Shown here: in pieces, positions 24,481-33,846 of the stretch
Numbering within the stretch: position 1 is the first letter of the stretch
How the letters are laid out: each line of letters opens with the position of its first letter
Origin: Thermobifida alba
Lineage (GTDB): Bacteria > Actinomycetota > Actinomycetes > Streptosporangiales > Streptosporangiaceae
Length of the DNA: 64,000 nt
Assembly (NCBI RefSeq): GCF_023208015.1
Contig: NZ_CP051627.1
Location: 3,357,501-3,421,500 of the forward strand
Direction of reading: 5' to 3'
The notes under the pieces: generated by a model
What the model was told of the DNA's origin: nothing
Seen by the model: the letters and a program-made list of their open reading frames with translations, nothing else
Database searches by the model: none
Made by a program: the position numbers and the translations under genes

Positions 24481-26606
24481 GCCGACTCCCCCTCCGGCTC
24501 GGTGAAGGGCGCGGGGCGCCGTGCCGCGTCCGCGAACCGGCCGCCCTCGGCCGCCAGGGCCTCCAGGGCCGCGCCGGCCGGGAACTCGGCTCCGCCCGCG
24601 GCCGCCAGGCGCTCGACGACGCGGGCCGCCCCCACCTCGTCCGCCCAGTGGAACGGGCCGCCCAGGGCCCGCGGGAACCCGATGCCCAGCACCGAGGCCA
24701 CGTCGCCGTCGTCGGGGTGGCACAGGGTTCCGTCGTCCCAGCACAGGAAGCACTCGCTGGCGAAGGCCAGCAGCAGCCGCTCCCCCGCCGCCGCGGCGTC
24801 GGCGTCGACGGGCGCCACCCCGAGCACGTCCAGCACCTCGTCGTTGGGGCCGACGCGGCGCCCGTCCGCGTAGCGGTAGAAGCCGAGCCCCTGGCGGCGG
24901 CCCCGCACCCCCGCCTCCAGCAGGGTCTCCAGGGCCTTGCGGACGGCGGCGACGTCGATCCGGTCGGTCATCACGTTCTCGGCGACCTGGGTGATGCTGG
25001 CCTGCACCACCAGTTCGACGCCGGCCTCGTCGTGCGCCTGGAGCGGGCCGACCGGAAAGCCCACGGCCTTCGCGGCCGAGTCGACGACCCCGGGGCGCAC
25101 CCCCTCCAGCAGCAGCCGCACCCCCTCGATCAGCCAGCGCGCGTACACCCGGGAGGTGAAGAAGCCGGGGGCGTCGCCGACCACCACCGGGACCTTGCCC
25201 AGCCGGCGGCCGAGCGCGGCGGCGCGGGCCAGGGTCTCGGCGGAGGTGCCCTCGTGCGGGATCAGTTCCACCAGCGGCATCCGCTCCACCGGGCTGAAGA
25301 AGTGCATGCCCAGGAAGCGCTCGGGGGCGCGCACCGAGGCGGCCAGGGAGCGGATGGAGATCGCGGAGGTGTTGGTGGCCAGCAGGGTCTGCTCGCCCAC
25401 CAGGCCGCTCACCGTGGTGAGGATCTCGTTCTTCAGTTCGGGCAGTTCGAACACGGCCTCGACGACGGCGTCGGTCTCGGCGAACCCGTCCCAGCCGGTG
25501 GTGCCGCGCCACCGCTCGGCGCGGGGGTCGGCTCCGTCCTCCGGGGCCGAGCGCGCCAGCACCCGGTCCAGGTAGGCGCGGGAGCGGTCCAGCGACTCGG
25601 CGGAGACGTCGCGCACCAGTGCGCTCAGGCCGCGCGACACGGCGGTGGCGGCGATGCCCGAGCCCATCTGGCCGCCGCCGACGACGCCGAGCCGCTCGGC
25701 GCGGCCGTCCGCGCCCCGGCTGCGCCGCTTGATGTCGGCCTCGGCCTGGAACAGGTGGATGGCGGCCCGGGCGCGGGGCGAACGGAGCAGCGCGAGGAAG
25801 CTGTCGCGTTCGGCGGCCAGGCCCGCCTCGATGCCCTCGGTGATGCCCACCGCCAGGCAGTCCAGGATGCGTTCGACCGCCGGGGTGAGGCCCGCGCGGC
25901 TGTTCGCCCGCTCCTCGCGGACCCGCGCCACCAGCGCCGCACCGGCCTCGGCGTCGTGGGAGCGCCCGGTCCGCGACCGCGGGTCGGCGACCAGCCGCGC
26001 GGCGTGCCGCAGGGCCGCCTCCAGCAGGCCGTCGGCCGCGACGACCTCGGTGACCAGCCCCCTGTCGCGGGCCTGGTCCGCGTTCAGGCGCCCTCCGCTG
26101 ACCAGGAGCTCCACCCAGTCCTCGGTGGCGACCCAGCGGCCCAGCAGCTGGGTTCCGCCGCCGCCGGGCAGCAGTTCCAGGGTGACCTCGGGCAGGCCGA
26201 CGACGGCCTCGGGCACGGCGACGATCGCGTGCGCGGCGAGGACCAGCTCCAGCGCCCCGCCGAAGGCCGCGCCGTTGAGGGCGGCCACGACCGGCTTGGG
26301 GGAGCGGACGACGCGCAGCATCAGGTCGTGGACGCCGGCCAGGAACTCCGCGGCGTCGGGGCGCGCCGCCAGTTCGGGAAGCCAGGAGACGTCGGCTCCG
26401 GCTCCGAAGGAGCCCTTCTTGGCGGAGGTGAGGACCAGGGCGTCGATCGAGTCGTCGTCCAGCACGGCAGTGAAGTGGCGGCCGAGGTCGCTCAGCACCC
26501 GCTCGTCGACGACGTTCATGGAGCGGTCGGGGTGGTCGAGTTCGAGGACCGCCACCCGGTCGTGGTCGCGGCTGCGGATGGTGTCGGGCAGTGGGCGGTG
26601 CGTCAC
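24477..26606 (-). CDS. Bifunctional enoyl-CoA hydratase / 3-hydroxyacyl-CoA dehydrogenase (FadB/FadJ-like)
   Basis: A 709-residue multienzyme from GTG 26606 (GGAG upstream). The N-terminal crotonase domain has FGAGADVSWLPEL and NGAAFGGALELVLAAHAI. The central NAD-binding domain has GVVGGGQMGSGIAATAVSRG near residue 320, and LATNTSAISI and GMHFFSPVERMPLVELI of 3-hydroxyacyl-CoA dehydrogenase. GDAPGFFTSRVYARWLIEG and a second C-terminal repeat complete it. It hydrates enoyl-CoA and oxidises the 3-hydroxy product to 3-ketoacyl-CoA for the thiolase. In the crotonase domain, one glutamate is present in GGALE and a second candidate in VVGLPEV. It lies 65 bases behind the acyl-CoA dehydrogenase gene. 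Confidence 0.9.
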   Translation of the reverse strand: MTHRPLPDTIRSRDHDRVAVLELDHPDRSMNVVDERVLSDLGRHFTAVLDDDSIDALVLTSAKKGSFGAGADVSWLPELAARPDAAEFLAGVHDLMLRVVRSPKPVVAALNGAAFGGALELVLAAHAIVAVPEAVVGLPEVTLELLPGGGGTQLLGRWVATEDWVELLVSGGRLNADQARDRGLVTEVVAADGLLEAALRHAARLVADPRSRTGRSHDAEAGAALVARVREERANSRAGLTPAVERILDCLAVGITEGIEAGLAAERDSFLALLRSPRARAAIHLFQAEADIKRRSRGADGRAERLGVVGGGQMGSGIAATAVSRGLSALVRDVSAESLDRSRAYLDRVLARSAPEDGADPRAERWRGTTGWDGFAETDAVVEAVFELPELKNEILTTVSGLVGEQTLLATNTSAISIRSLAASVRAPERFLGMHFFSPVERMPLVELIPHEGTSAETLARAAALGRRLGKVPVVVGDAPGFFTSRVYARWLIEGVRLLLEGVRPGVVDSAAKAVGFPVGPLQAHDEAGVELVVQASITQVAENVMTDRIDVAAVRKALETLLEAGVRGRRQGLGFYRYADGRRVGPNDEVLDVLGVAPVDADAAAAGERLLLAFASECFLCWDDGTLCHPDDGDVASVLGIGFPRALGGPFHWADEVGAARVVERLAAAGGAEFPAGAALEALAAEGGRFADAARRPAPFTEPEGESA

Positions 26607-26671
26607 TTGGTCTCCACTCTGGGAAGGCCTGCCGGGGCAGGACACGGACGGGGGCGCTCCGGGGCTGCGGG

Positions 26672-27820
26672 TCACAGCCCGAGGGAGCGCCCGATGATCT
26701 CCTTCATGACCTCGGTGGTCCCGGCGTAGATGGTCTGGATGCGGCTGTCGGCCCAGGCCCTGGCGATCGGTGATTCGAGCATGTAGCCGTAGCCGCCGTG
26801 CAGCTGCACGCCGCGGTCGACGATCCGCTGGCACAGTTCGGTCGTCCACCACTTGGCCTGGGCGGCGTCGACGGCGTCCAAGGTCCCCTCGGCGTGGGCG
26901 AGCAGCAGCCGGTCGAGGTAGGCCTGGGCGATGTCGGTCTCGGTCTTCATCTCGGCGAGCACGAACCGGTTGTGCTGGAAACGGCCGATGGGCTGGCCGA
27001 AGGCCTGGCGCTGCCTGGCGTACTCCAGGGTCAGCTCGTAGGCGCGGCGGGCCTGCGCGGTGGCCTGGACGGCGACGGCGATCCGCTCCTGGGTGAGGTG
27101 GCCCATGATCATGTAGAAGCCGCGCCCCTCTTCACCGAGCAGGTTGGCCGCGGGGACCCGCACGTCGTCGAAGAACAGTTCGGCGGTGTCGGCGGCGTGC
27201 TGGCCGACCTTGGGCAGCTTCGCGCCCCGGGAGAAGCCGGGGGTGTCGGCCTCGATGACGAGCAGGCTGATCCCCTTGCGTCCGGCCGCGGGGTCGGTCT
27301 TGACGGCGGTGATGACCAGGTCGGCGCTGAGCGCGTTGGTGATGAAGGTCTTGGCGCCGTTGACGACGTAGTGGTCGCCGTCGCGGACCGCGGTCGTGGT
27401 GATCGCGGCGACGTCGGAGCCGGCGCCGGGCTCGGTCATGGCCAGGGCGAGGATGCGGCGCCCCGCGACGACGTCGGGCAGCCAGCGCTCGGCCTGCTCC
27501 GGGGTGCAGTGGTCCAGCAGGTAGGGCAGGGCGATGTCGGCCTGCAGGGACAGGCCCAGTCCGACGGCGAGCACGTCGGCCTCGGCCAGGCACTCCGACA
27601 GGATCGCGTTGTAGCGGAAGTCGGGGGTTCCGCCGCCGCCGTAGCGCTCGGGGGCGGCGATGCCGAGGAAGCCCGCCTCTCCGGCGGCTTCGAACAGGGA
27701 GCGGTCGACGATGCCGGCCTCCTCCCAGCGCGCCCGGTGCGGAACGACCTCTCTGGCGACGAACTGTCGGACGCTCTCGCGGTACAGCTCGTGGTCCTCG
27801 GTGAACACGGATCGCTCCAT
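26672..27820 (-). CDS. Acyl-CoA dehydrogenase (first copy)
   Basis: A 382-residue flavoprotein from ATG 27820 (GGGGGTG upstream). Signatures are LAMTEPGAGSDVAAI and NGAKTFITNALSADLVI for FAD and acyl-CoA binding, and a C-terminal LHGGYGYMLESPIARAWADSRI...YAGTTEVMKEIIGRSLGL. The E of the final motif region is the usual catalytic base area. It introduces the alpha,beta double bond into an acyl-CoA. First gene of an operon with the FadB-like and CaiB-like genes, under operator site e. Confidence 0.9.
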   Translation of the reverse strand: MERSVFTEDHELYRESVRQFVAREVVPHRARWEEAGIVDRSLFEAAGEAGFLGIAAPERYGGGGTPDFRYNAILSECLAEADVLAVGLGLSLQADIALPYLLDHCTPEQAERWLPDVVAGRRILALAMTEPGAGSDVAAITTTAVRDGDHYVVNGAKTFITNALSADLVITAVKTDPAAGRKGISLLVIEADTPGFSRGAKLPKVGQHAADTAELFFDDVRVPAANLLGEEGRGFYMIMGHLTQERIAVAVQATAQARRAYELTLEYARQRQAFGQPIGRFQHNRFVLAEMKTETDIAQAYLDRLLLAHAEGTLDAVDAAQAKWWTTELCQRIVDRGVQLHGGYGYMLESPIARAWADSRIQTIYAGTTEVMKEIIGRSLGL

Positions 27821-27858
27821 CGAAGGCACCCCCGGAATCGGCGCAGAACACAGCATCT

Positions 27859-27879
27859 TTACTTACTAAATGGTAAGTC
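27859..27879. promoter_or_regulatory. Island operator site e (divergent acyl-CoA dehydrogenase / carboxylase alpha)
   Basis: TTACTTACTAAATGGTAAGTC, an inverted repeat ACTTAC-N6-GTAAGT (27861-27878). It lies 40 bases upstream of the dehydrogenase start and about 100 bases before the carboxylase alpha gene, so it could serve both. The right half resembles site h. Confidence 0.6.
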
Positions 27880-27981
27880 GAATGATATGGTCGGTGCAAC
27901 CGTCGGTGATGGGCTCCGCCCGGACAACGCTGATCCGCACCCGACCGGCCCGCCGGTCCGTACTCACGAGTAGGGACACCC

Positions 27982-29766
27982 ATGTTCGATGCCGTCCTGA
28001 TCGCCAACCGCGGCGAGATCGCCGTCCGTGTCATCCGTGCCTGCAAGGAGCTCGGCATACGTTCGGTCGCCGTCTACAGCGAGGCCGACCGTGCGGCCCC
28101 GCACGTCCGGCTGGCCGACGAGGCGCACCTGCTGGGCCCCGCCCCGGCCGCGGAGAGCTACCTGCGCACCGACCGGATCATCGACATCGCCCTGGCCGCC
28201 GGTGTGGACGCGATCCACCCCGGCTACGGCTTCCTCTCCGAGAACGCCGAGTTCGCCCGTGCCGTGGCCGACGCCGGACTCGTCTTCGTCGGCCCGTCCC
28301 CCGAAGCGATCGAGAGCATGGGTGACAAGCTGACCGCCCGCCAGGCCGCGATCGCCGCCGACGTGCCGGTCGTCCCCGGGACTCCGGAGGCGGTGACCGA
28401 TGTCGGGACCGCGCTCGCCTTCGGCGAGGAGCACGGCTACCCCGTGGCGGTGAAGGCCATGTTCGGCGGCGGCGGACGCGGTCTGAAGGTGGTCCGGTCC
28501 GCCGAACAGATGCGCGAGGCCCTGGAGGCGGCGCAGCGCGAGGCCGCCGCCGCTTTCGGCAACGGTGCCTGCTACCTGGAGCGCTACCTGGAGCGCCCCC
28601 GCCACATCGAGGTCCAGATCCTCGGCGACCTCGACGGCACCGTCATCCACCTCGGTGAACGCGACTGCTCGCTGCAGCGGCGGCACCAGAAGCTGGTGGA
28701 GGAGGCGCCCGCACCGGGACTGGCGCCCCACGTGCGCGAGCAGATGGCGCAGGCCGCGGTCCGCCTCGCCCGGAAGATGGGCTACCACAACGCCGGGACC
28801 TGCGAGTTCCTGCTGGACGCCGACGGCGAGACGTTCTACTTCCTGGAGATGAACACCCGGCTCCAGGTCGAGCACCCGGTCACCGAAATGGTCACCGGCG
28901 TGGACCTGGTCCACCAGCAGCTGCGGATCGCCGCGGGGGACGGCATGGGGCTCACCCAGGACGACGTGCGCCCGCGGGGGCACGCGATCGAGGTGCGCAT
29001 CAACGCCGAGGACCCGTCGGCCGGCTTCCTGCCCACGCCGGGCCGCATCGACGTGCTGCGCGCCCCGCAGGGGCCGTGGGTGCGCCTGGACACGGGCGCC
29101 GAGTCCGGGTACGAGGTGCCGCGCGAGTACGACTCGATGGTCGGCAAGCTGATCGTGTGGGGCGAGGACCGCGACACGGCCCGCAGGCGCATGCGGCGGG
29201 CGCTCGACGAGACGGTCCTCACCGGGATCGAGTCCACGCTGCCGTTCCACGCCCTGGCCATGGAGCACGAGCAGTTCGCGGCCGGGACCCACGCCACCAC
29301 GTCGGTGGAGGCCGAGTGGGACCTGTCCGAGCTGCCGGAGCGCCCCGAGGCCGCGGAGCCCGCCGCCGCGGCCCCCGCCGCGCCCGCGCTGCGGAGCCGC
29401 GAGGTCGAACTGCTCCTCAACGGCGTGCCCACCCTCATCACGGTCTACGGCGCCCCCGTGGAGAACGGGACCGCAACCGCCTCCCGGAGCGGGCGCAGGC
29501 GCTCCGGCCGCGCCGGGGGCGGAGCGGGCGGCGGTGCGGACTCCCCGGAGCTGCGCGCCCCCATGCAGGGCACCGTGATCAAGTACGCGGTCGAGGTCGG
29601 CGACACCGTCTCCCCCGGCGACCTCGTCGCCGTCGTGGAGGCGATGAAGATGGAGACCCCCGTGGTCGCCCGCCGCGCGGGAACCATCACCCACATCGGC
29701 TTCTCCGCCGGCGACGCCGTGGAGTCGGGCGCGGTGCTGGCCCGGATCGAGGACGCCGCCCGGTAG
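27982..29766 (+). CDS. Acyl-CoA carboxylase alpha subunit (biotin carboxylase + BCCP)
   Basis: A 594-residue protein. The N-terminal biotin carboxylase reads FDAVLIANRGEIAVRVIRACKELG, with the glycine-rich ATP loop KAMFGGGGRGLKVV and the active-site region EMNTRLQVEHPVTEM. A short alanine/proline linker and a glycine-rich segment lead to a biotinyl domain with VVEAMKMET, whose lysine carries biotin, about 40 residues from the end. This is the actinobacterial AccA-type alpha chain that pairs with a carboxyltransferase beta chain, probably the one at 37274-38851 in the same regulon although they are 7.5 kb apart. Confidence 0.92.
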   Translation: MFDAVLIANRGEIAVRVIRACKELGIRSVAVYSEADRAAPHVRLADEAHLLGPAPAAESYLRTDRIIDIALAAGVDAIHPGYGFLSENAEFARAVADAGLVFVGPSPEAIESMGDKLTARQAAIAADVPVVPGTPEAVTDVGTALAFGEEHGYPVAVKAMFGGGGRGLKVVRSAEQMREALEAAQREAAAAFGNGACYLERYLERPRHIEVQILGDLDGTVIHLGERDCSLQRRHQKLVEEAPAPGLAPHVREQMAQAAVRLARKMGYHNAGTCEFLLDADGETFYFLEMNTRLQVEHPVTEMVTGVDLVHQQLRIAAGDGMGLTQDDVRPRGHAIEVRINAEDPSAGFLPTPGRIDVLRAPQGPWVRLDTGAESGYEVPREYDSMVGKLIVWGEDRDTARRRMRRALDETVLTGIESTLPFHALAMEHEQFAAGTHATTSVEAEWDLSELPERPEAAEPAAAAPAAPALRSREVELLLNGVPTLITVYGAPVENGTATASRSGRRRSGRAGGGAGGGADSPELRAPMQGTVIKYAVEVGDTVSPGDLVAVVEAMKMETPVVARRAGTITHIGFSAGDAVESGAVLARIEDAAR

Positions 29767-29790
29767 CCCCCCGGGCCGCGCGTCTCCTCC

Positions 29791-29830
29791 GGCCGTCCGG
29801 CGCGGGGCGCACGGCCCGCACCGGACGGCC
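29791..29830 (+). terminator. Inverted repeat after the carboxylase alpha gene
   Basis: GGCCGTCCGG (29791-29800) and CCGGACGGCC (29821-29830) are perfect ten-base arms with a 20-base GC-rich loop. It begins 24 bases after the stop codon. There is no T tract. Confidence 0.5.
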
Positions 29831-29866
29831 CGTCTGCGCCGATCCGGCCGGACACACCCGCCAATT

Positions 29867-29883
29867 TTACTTACCGTAAAGTA
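29867..29883. promoter_or_regulatory. Island operator site f (thiolase promoter)
   Basis: TTACTTACCGTAAAGTA, core ACTTACCG at 29869-29876, nearly identical to site a. It is 135 bases upstream of the thiolase start. Confidence 0.6.
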
Positions 29884-30018
29884 CATTCAGGACGCCCGCA
29901 CCCGAGGGCGGCGACGGGAGGCCCTGCGACCGCGCGCCGCCCACCGACCCACCCCGCCCCGCCGCGACGCGGCCGGGCACACACCAGCGACCAACCGTTT
30001 GATCCACAGGAGGCCATG

Positions 30019-31191
30019 ATGGGCATGATGAGCGGCCGTGAGGTCGTGATCGTGGAGGCCGTGCGCACCCCGATCGCACGCGGACACCGCGAGAAAGGAG
30101 ACTTCCGCGACCTGCACCCCAACGAACTGCTGGGCACGGTCTACCGCGAGGTGATCAACCGCGCGGGTATCGACGCCGCCCTCGTCGACGACGTGGTCGC
30201 CGGCTGCGTGCAGCAGATCGCCGAGCAGTCCTTCAACATCGGCCGCACGGCCTGGCTCCAGGCCGGACTGCCGATCGAGACCCCGGCCACCACCGTGGAC
30301 CGCCAGTGCGGATCCGCCCAGCAGGGCGTGAACTTCGCCGCCGCGCAGATCGCCTCCAGCGTCGCCGACATCGCCATCGGCGCCGGGGTGGAGAGCATGA
30401 GCCACGTCCCCTTCTCCGTCGGCACCGAGACCCAGAAGCTGTTCGGCACGCCCTACCCCAAGGAGTTCCTGGACCGCTACAACGTGGTCGGCCAGGGGCT
30501 GGGCGCGGAGATGATCGCCGACCAGTGGGACATCGACCGCACCGAACTGGACGAACTCTCCGTGCGCTCCCACCGGCTGGCCCACCAGGCCACCACCGAG
30601 GGCCGCTTCGACCGGGAGATCGTCGCCGTCGAGACGCCGCACGGCACCGTCACCAAGGACCAGGGCATCCGCCCCGAGACCTCGCTGGAGGCGCTCGCCA
30701 AGCTGAAGCCCGCGTTCAAGCCCGACGGCAAGATCACCGCCGGCAACAGCTCCCAGATCTCCGACGGCGCGGCGGCCGTGCTGCTCGCCGAGGCGAACCG
30801 GGCCCGGGAGCTGGGCCTCACCCCGCGCGCCCGCATCCTCGACCAGACCACCGTCGGCTGCGACCCGGTGAAGATGCTGGAGGGCCCGATCCCCGCCACC
30901 CGCAAGATCCTGGAACGCTCCGGCATGTCCATCGACGACATCGACCTGTTCGAGGTCAACGAGGCGTTCGCGCCGGTCATCGCCGCCTGGCAGCGCGAAC
31001 TCAAGCCGGACATGGACCGGGTCAACGTCAACGGCGGCGCCATCGCGCTGGGCCACCCGCTCGGCTCCACCGGCGCCCGCCTCATCACCACCCTGCTGCA
31101 CGAACTGGAGCGCTCCGACAAGGAGATCGGCCTGGTCACCATGTGCTGCGGCGGCGGTATCGGCACCGCCACGCTGATCCAGCGCATCTGA
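30019..31191 (+). CDS. Acetyl-CoA C-acyltransferase (thiolase)
   Basis: A 390-residue thiolase. Of several close ATGs, the one at 30019 has the best spacing from AGGAGG (30008-30013). Catalytic residues are visible: the nucleophilic cysteine in VDRQCGSAQQGVN (about 90), the histidine in GGAIALGHPLGSTGAR, and the second cysteine in MCCGGGIGTATL at the C-terminus. NEAFAPVIAAW is also conserved. It cleaves 3-ketoacyl-CoA to acetyl- or propionyl-CoA plus a shortened acyl-CoA, the last beta-oxidation step. Two strong hairpins follow the gene. Confidence 0.92.
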   Translation: MGMMSGREVVIVEAVRTPIARGHREKGDFRDLHPNELLGTVYREVINRAGIDAALVDDVVAGCVQQIAEQSFNIGRTAWLQAGLPIETPATTVDRQCGSAQQGVNFAAAQIASSVADIAIGAGVESMSHVPFSVGTETQKLFGTPYPKEFLDRYNVVGQGLGAEMIADQWDIDRTELDELSVRSHRLAHQATTEGRFDREIVAVETPHGTVTKDQGIRPETSLEALAKLKPAFKPDGKITAGNSSQISDGAAAVLLAEANRARELGLTPRARILDQTTVGCDPVKMLEGPIPATRKILERSGMSIDDIDLFEVNEAFAPVIAAWQRELKPDMDRVNVNGGAIALGHPLGSTGARLITTLLHELERSDKEIGLVTMCCGGGIGTATLIQRI

Positions 31192-31204
31192 CCGCACGGG
31201 GTAC

Positions 31205-31233
31205 CCGGGGGACCGGACGCCCCGGTCCCCCGG
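31205..31233. terminator. 12-bp hairpin after the thiolase gene
   Basis: CCGGGGGACCGG pairs perfectly with CCGGTCCCCCGG around ACGCC, 13 bases after the thiolase stop. It is the first of two hairpins between the convergent thiolase and livF genes. Confidence 0.75.
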
Positions 31234-31259
31234 CGCCGGGCACCCTCCCTCTCACACCG

Positions 31260-31299
31260 CGTCGGGGCCCGTCCCGCGGCCGTGGGACGGGCCCCGACG
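31260..31299. terminator. 16-bp hairpin between thiolase and livF
   Basis: CGTCGGGGCCCGTCCC pairs perfectly with GGGACGGGCCCCGACG around an eight-base loop. It can end transcription from either side. Confidence 0.75.
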
Positions 31300-31410
31300 T
31301 GTGTGCTCAGCGCCGACTGCGCGGACGGGAGCGCCCCCGCGATCCTCCCCACCGGTCGGCCCCGCGTCGCGCAGGACCGCTCCAGGACCGCGGGGGCGGC
31401 TCCCCGCGCC

Positions 31411-32130
31411 TCAGTTCTCGACCAGGGCCGCCTCGCCGAGGAAGGCCCGCAGCACCGAGGCGTTGGAACGGGCGTCGGTGACCGGGCCGCTGTAGACGAC
31501 CTCGCCCCGGGCCATGGCGACGACCTCGTCGGCCACGTCCATGCCGGTCTCGGCGTTCTGCTCGACCATGAGGATGCCGATCCCGGCGTCGGCGAGCACC
31601 CGCACACTGGACAGCACCGACTCGACCATCGCCGGGGCCAGGCCCATCGACGGCTCGTCCAGCAGCATGTAGCGGGGACGGGCCAGGAACGCGCGCCCGA
31701 ACGCCAGCATCTGCTGCTCTCCGCCGGAGAGCAGCCCGGCCGCGCTGTCGCGGCGCTTCTTCAGGACCGGGAACATCGTGTACACCTGCTCCAGGCCCTC
31801 GGCGAACGTGCTCCTGGCCGCGGTGTAGGAGCCGAGCAGCAGGTTCTCGTACACGCTGAGGGGGGCGAAGACCCGCCTCCCCTCGGGCACGAGGACGACT
31901 CCGCGGCGCACCACGCGGTGGGCCGGGTGCCGCTCCAGGCGCTCCCCGTCGAGGAGCACCTGCCCGGAGGCCGGCGGGTGCAGCCCGGTGACCGCGCGCA
32001 GCGTCGTGGTCTTGCCCGCCCCGTTCGCCCCCAGGACGAGGGTCACCCGGCCGGGGTCGACCGACATGCCGACCCCCCGGACCGCTTCGACCTTGCCGTA
32101 GTTGACGTGGAGGTCCTTGATCTCAAGCAT
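31411..32130 (-). CDS. livF: Branched-chain-type ABC transporter ATP-binding protein LivF
   Basis: A 239-residue ABC ATPase. Walker A LGANGAGKTTTLRAVTGL, signature LLSGGEQQMLAFGRAFL and Walker B YMLLDEPSMGLAP are all intact. QQMLA within the signature is typical of LivF rather than LivG. It powers import through the LivH-LivM membrane pair. It overlaps the livG gene by eight bases and is the last gene of the livKHMGF cluster. Confidence 0.9.
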   Translation of the reverse strand: MLEIKDLHVNYGKVEAVRGVGMSVDPGRVTLVLGANGAGKTTTLRAVTGLHPPASGQVLLDGERLERHPAHRVVRRGVVLVPEGRRVFAPLSVYENLLLGSYTAARSTFAEGLEQVYTMFPVLKKRRDSAAGLLSGGEQQMLAFGRAFLARPRYMLLDEPSMGLAPAMVESVLSSVRVLADAGIGILMVEQNAETGMDVADEVVAMARGEVVYSGPVTDARSNASVLRAFLGEAALVEN

Positions 32131-32914
32131 GGTCCCGCCATTTCTTGCCGAGGTAGGCCTCCTGGACCCGCGGGTCGCGCACGACCTCGGCGGGCGGTCC
32201 CTCAGCGATCAGCACCCCGAAGTTCATCGCGAAGACGTGGTCGCAGGTGTCCACCATCATCTGCACGTCGTGCTCGACGAGGAGCTGGGTCAGCCCCTCC
32301 GCACGCAGTTCGCGCAGCAGCCGCGAGATCTCGGCACGCTCCTTCTGGTTCATGCCGGCGGTCGGCTCGTCCAGGAGCAGCAGCCGCGGGTCCATCGCCA
32401 GCGCACGGGCGATCTCCACCCGCCGCTGGGTGCCGTACGACAGCTCCTGCGGCCGCAGATCGGCCACGTCGTCCAGCCCGGTGCGCCGGATCGCCGTGTC
32501 GACCGCCTCCGAGGTGTCGGTCCTGCGCGGCCGCCGCGCCCACGGGAGGGCGGACCCGGCGTCCTGCCGCGCGTCGGCGCCGAGCTGGATGTTCTGCCGC
32601 ACGGTCAGGTGCGGCAGCAGCCGCACGGTCTGGAAGGTGCGGGCGATCCGCATCCGGGCGACCTGGGACGGGGGTGCGTCGTGGAACTCGGCCCCGTCGA
32701 AGACCAGGGTGCCCCGGGTCAGCGGGGTGAGGCGGGTGATCGCCCCCAGCAGGGTGCTCTTCCCCGACCCGTTGGGCCCCATGATCCCGAAGATCCGGCC
32801 CTCGGTGAGGCGTATCGTCAGTCCGTCGACCGCCTTGACCCCGCCGAAGTGGACGGCGACGTCGCGGGCCTCCAGGACCGCGCCCCGGGCCGTCTCGGTG
32901 GTCTGTGCGCTCAT
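32123..32914 (-). CDS. livG: Branched-chain-type ABC transporter ATP-binding protein LivG
   Basis: A 263-residue ABC ATPase starting at ATG 32914, overlapping livM (ATGA). Walker A MGPNGSGKSTLLGAITRL, signature LSYGTQRRVEIARALA and Walker B LLLLDEPTAGMNQKE are visible. LivG hallmarks include VHFGGVKAVDGLTI near the start and LLVEHDVQMMVDTCDHVFAMNFG near the end. It forms the ATPase pair with LivF. Confidence 0.9.
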   Translation of the reverse strand: MSAQTTETARGAVLEARDVAVHFGGVKAVDGLTIRLTEGRIFGIMGPNGSGKSTLLGAITRLTPLTRGTLVFDGAEFHDAPPSQVARMRIARTFQTVRLLPHLTVRQNIQLGADARQDAGSALPWARRPRRTDTSEAVDTAIRRTGLDDVADLRPQELSYGTQRRVEIARALAMDPRLLLLDEPTAGMNQKERAEISRLLRELRAEGLTQLLVEHDVQMMVDTCDHVFAMNFGVLIAEGPPAEVVRDPRVQEAYLGKKWRDHA

Positions 32915-33846
32915 GGCTCCGCCACACCCTCTCCGACCGTCCTCAGTTCCGGGGCTCCGGTCTGCGGGCCGGAGCGGTCCGCTCCGGAAGGAGCCTTGCG
33001 GCGGCCCACCCGGTAGCGGTACTTGGCGTCCGACCACACCCCGTAGAGCCCTCCGGGCATCCAGATCGCCGCGGCGGCGACGAGGGCCCCGTAGACGACG
33101 TGCTCCCACTTGCCGACCACGGCGAGCAGTTCCGGAAGCCAGGTGAACACGACCGCGCCGATGAGCGCGCCCTTCCACGACCGGATGCCACCGACGATGA
33201 TCATGGTCAGCGCCAGGATCACCAGCGAGAAGCCGATGTCGACGGGGGTGATCGTGGTACGGGCCAGCAGGTTCATCGCCCCCGCGCAGCCGCCGAGGAG
33301 CCCGCTCGCCGCGAAGGCGGCGAGCCGGTAGGCGCGGACGTTGATCCCGACCGCCGCGGCGAGTTCGGGGTCTTCGCGGACCGCTTCGATGCGGCGGCCG
33401 ACCCGGCCGAACTCGGTCAGGGCGACCAGGAGCAGCGCGGCGACCGCGATCACGTAGATGTGCCCGGAGGTGAAGTCGCTGATGGCGCCGAACCTGCCGG
33501 TGGGCCCCCCGGTCAGGTCGCCCCCGGCGGTCGCGGCCACCGAGACGATGAGGCAGAACGCGATCGTCGCCATACCGAGGTAGAGCCCGTCGAGCTGCTG
33601 CACGAGCAGGCCCAGCAGGACGCTGACGACCAGGGACACGGCCATGGCCGCGGCGATGGCCGCCAGCGCCGGGAAGCGGTGGTCGATGACCAGGATCGCC
33701 GCCAGGTAGGCGCCGAGCCCGTAGCTTCCGGCCCCGGTGAACGAGAAGACGCCCATCCGCATCGGGAACTGGATGCTCAGTGCCAGGACCAGCCCGATGA
33801 ACGTGTTCTGGACCAGGATCAGGTTTGCGCCGTACCAGCCGCTCAT
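32911..33846 (-). CDS. livM: Branched-chain-type ABC transporter permease LivM
   Basis: A 311-residue permease starting at ATG 33846, which overlaps the livH stop by the usual ATGA. It shows eight to ten hydrophobic segments and the LivM signature GRRIEAVREDPELAAAVGINVRAYRLAAFAASGLLGGCAGA. A hydrophilic tail (YRYRVGRRKAPSGADRS onward) lies in the cytoplasm. It forms the membrane channel together with LivH. Confidence 0.9.
   Translation of the reverse strand: MSGWYGANLILVQNTFIGLVLALSIQFPMRMGVFSFTGAGSYGLGAYLAAILVIDHRFPALAAIAAAMAVSLVVSVLLGLLVQQLDGLYLGMATIAFCLIVSVAATAGGDLTGGPTGRFGAISDFTSGHIYVIAVAALLLVALTEFGRVGRRIEAVREDPELAAAVGINVRAYRLAAFAASGLLGGCAGAMNLLARTTITPVDIGFSLVILALTMIIVGGIRSWKGALIGAVVFTWLPELLAVVGKWEHVVYGALVAAAAIWMPGGLYGVWSDAKYRYRVGRRKAPSGADRSGPQTGAPELRTVGEGVAEP

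Noticed and set aside
23335-25512. The CaiB frame extended to 725 codons
   Set aside because: The upstream part lies over the FadB-like gene in another frame and is Arg/Gly-rich. GTG 24480 overlaps the FadB stop in the normal coupled way and starts the family homology.
24648-26729. A 693-codon plus-strand frame opposite the FadB-like gene
   Set aside because: Antisense shadow. The minus strand has complete crotonase and dehydrogenase motifs.
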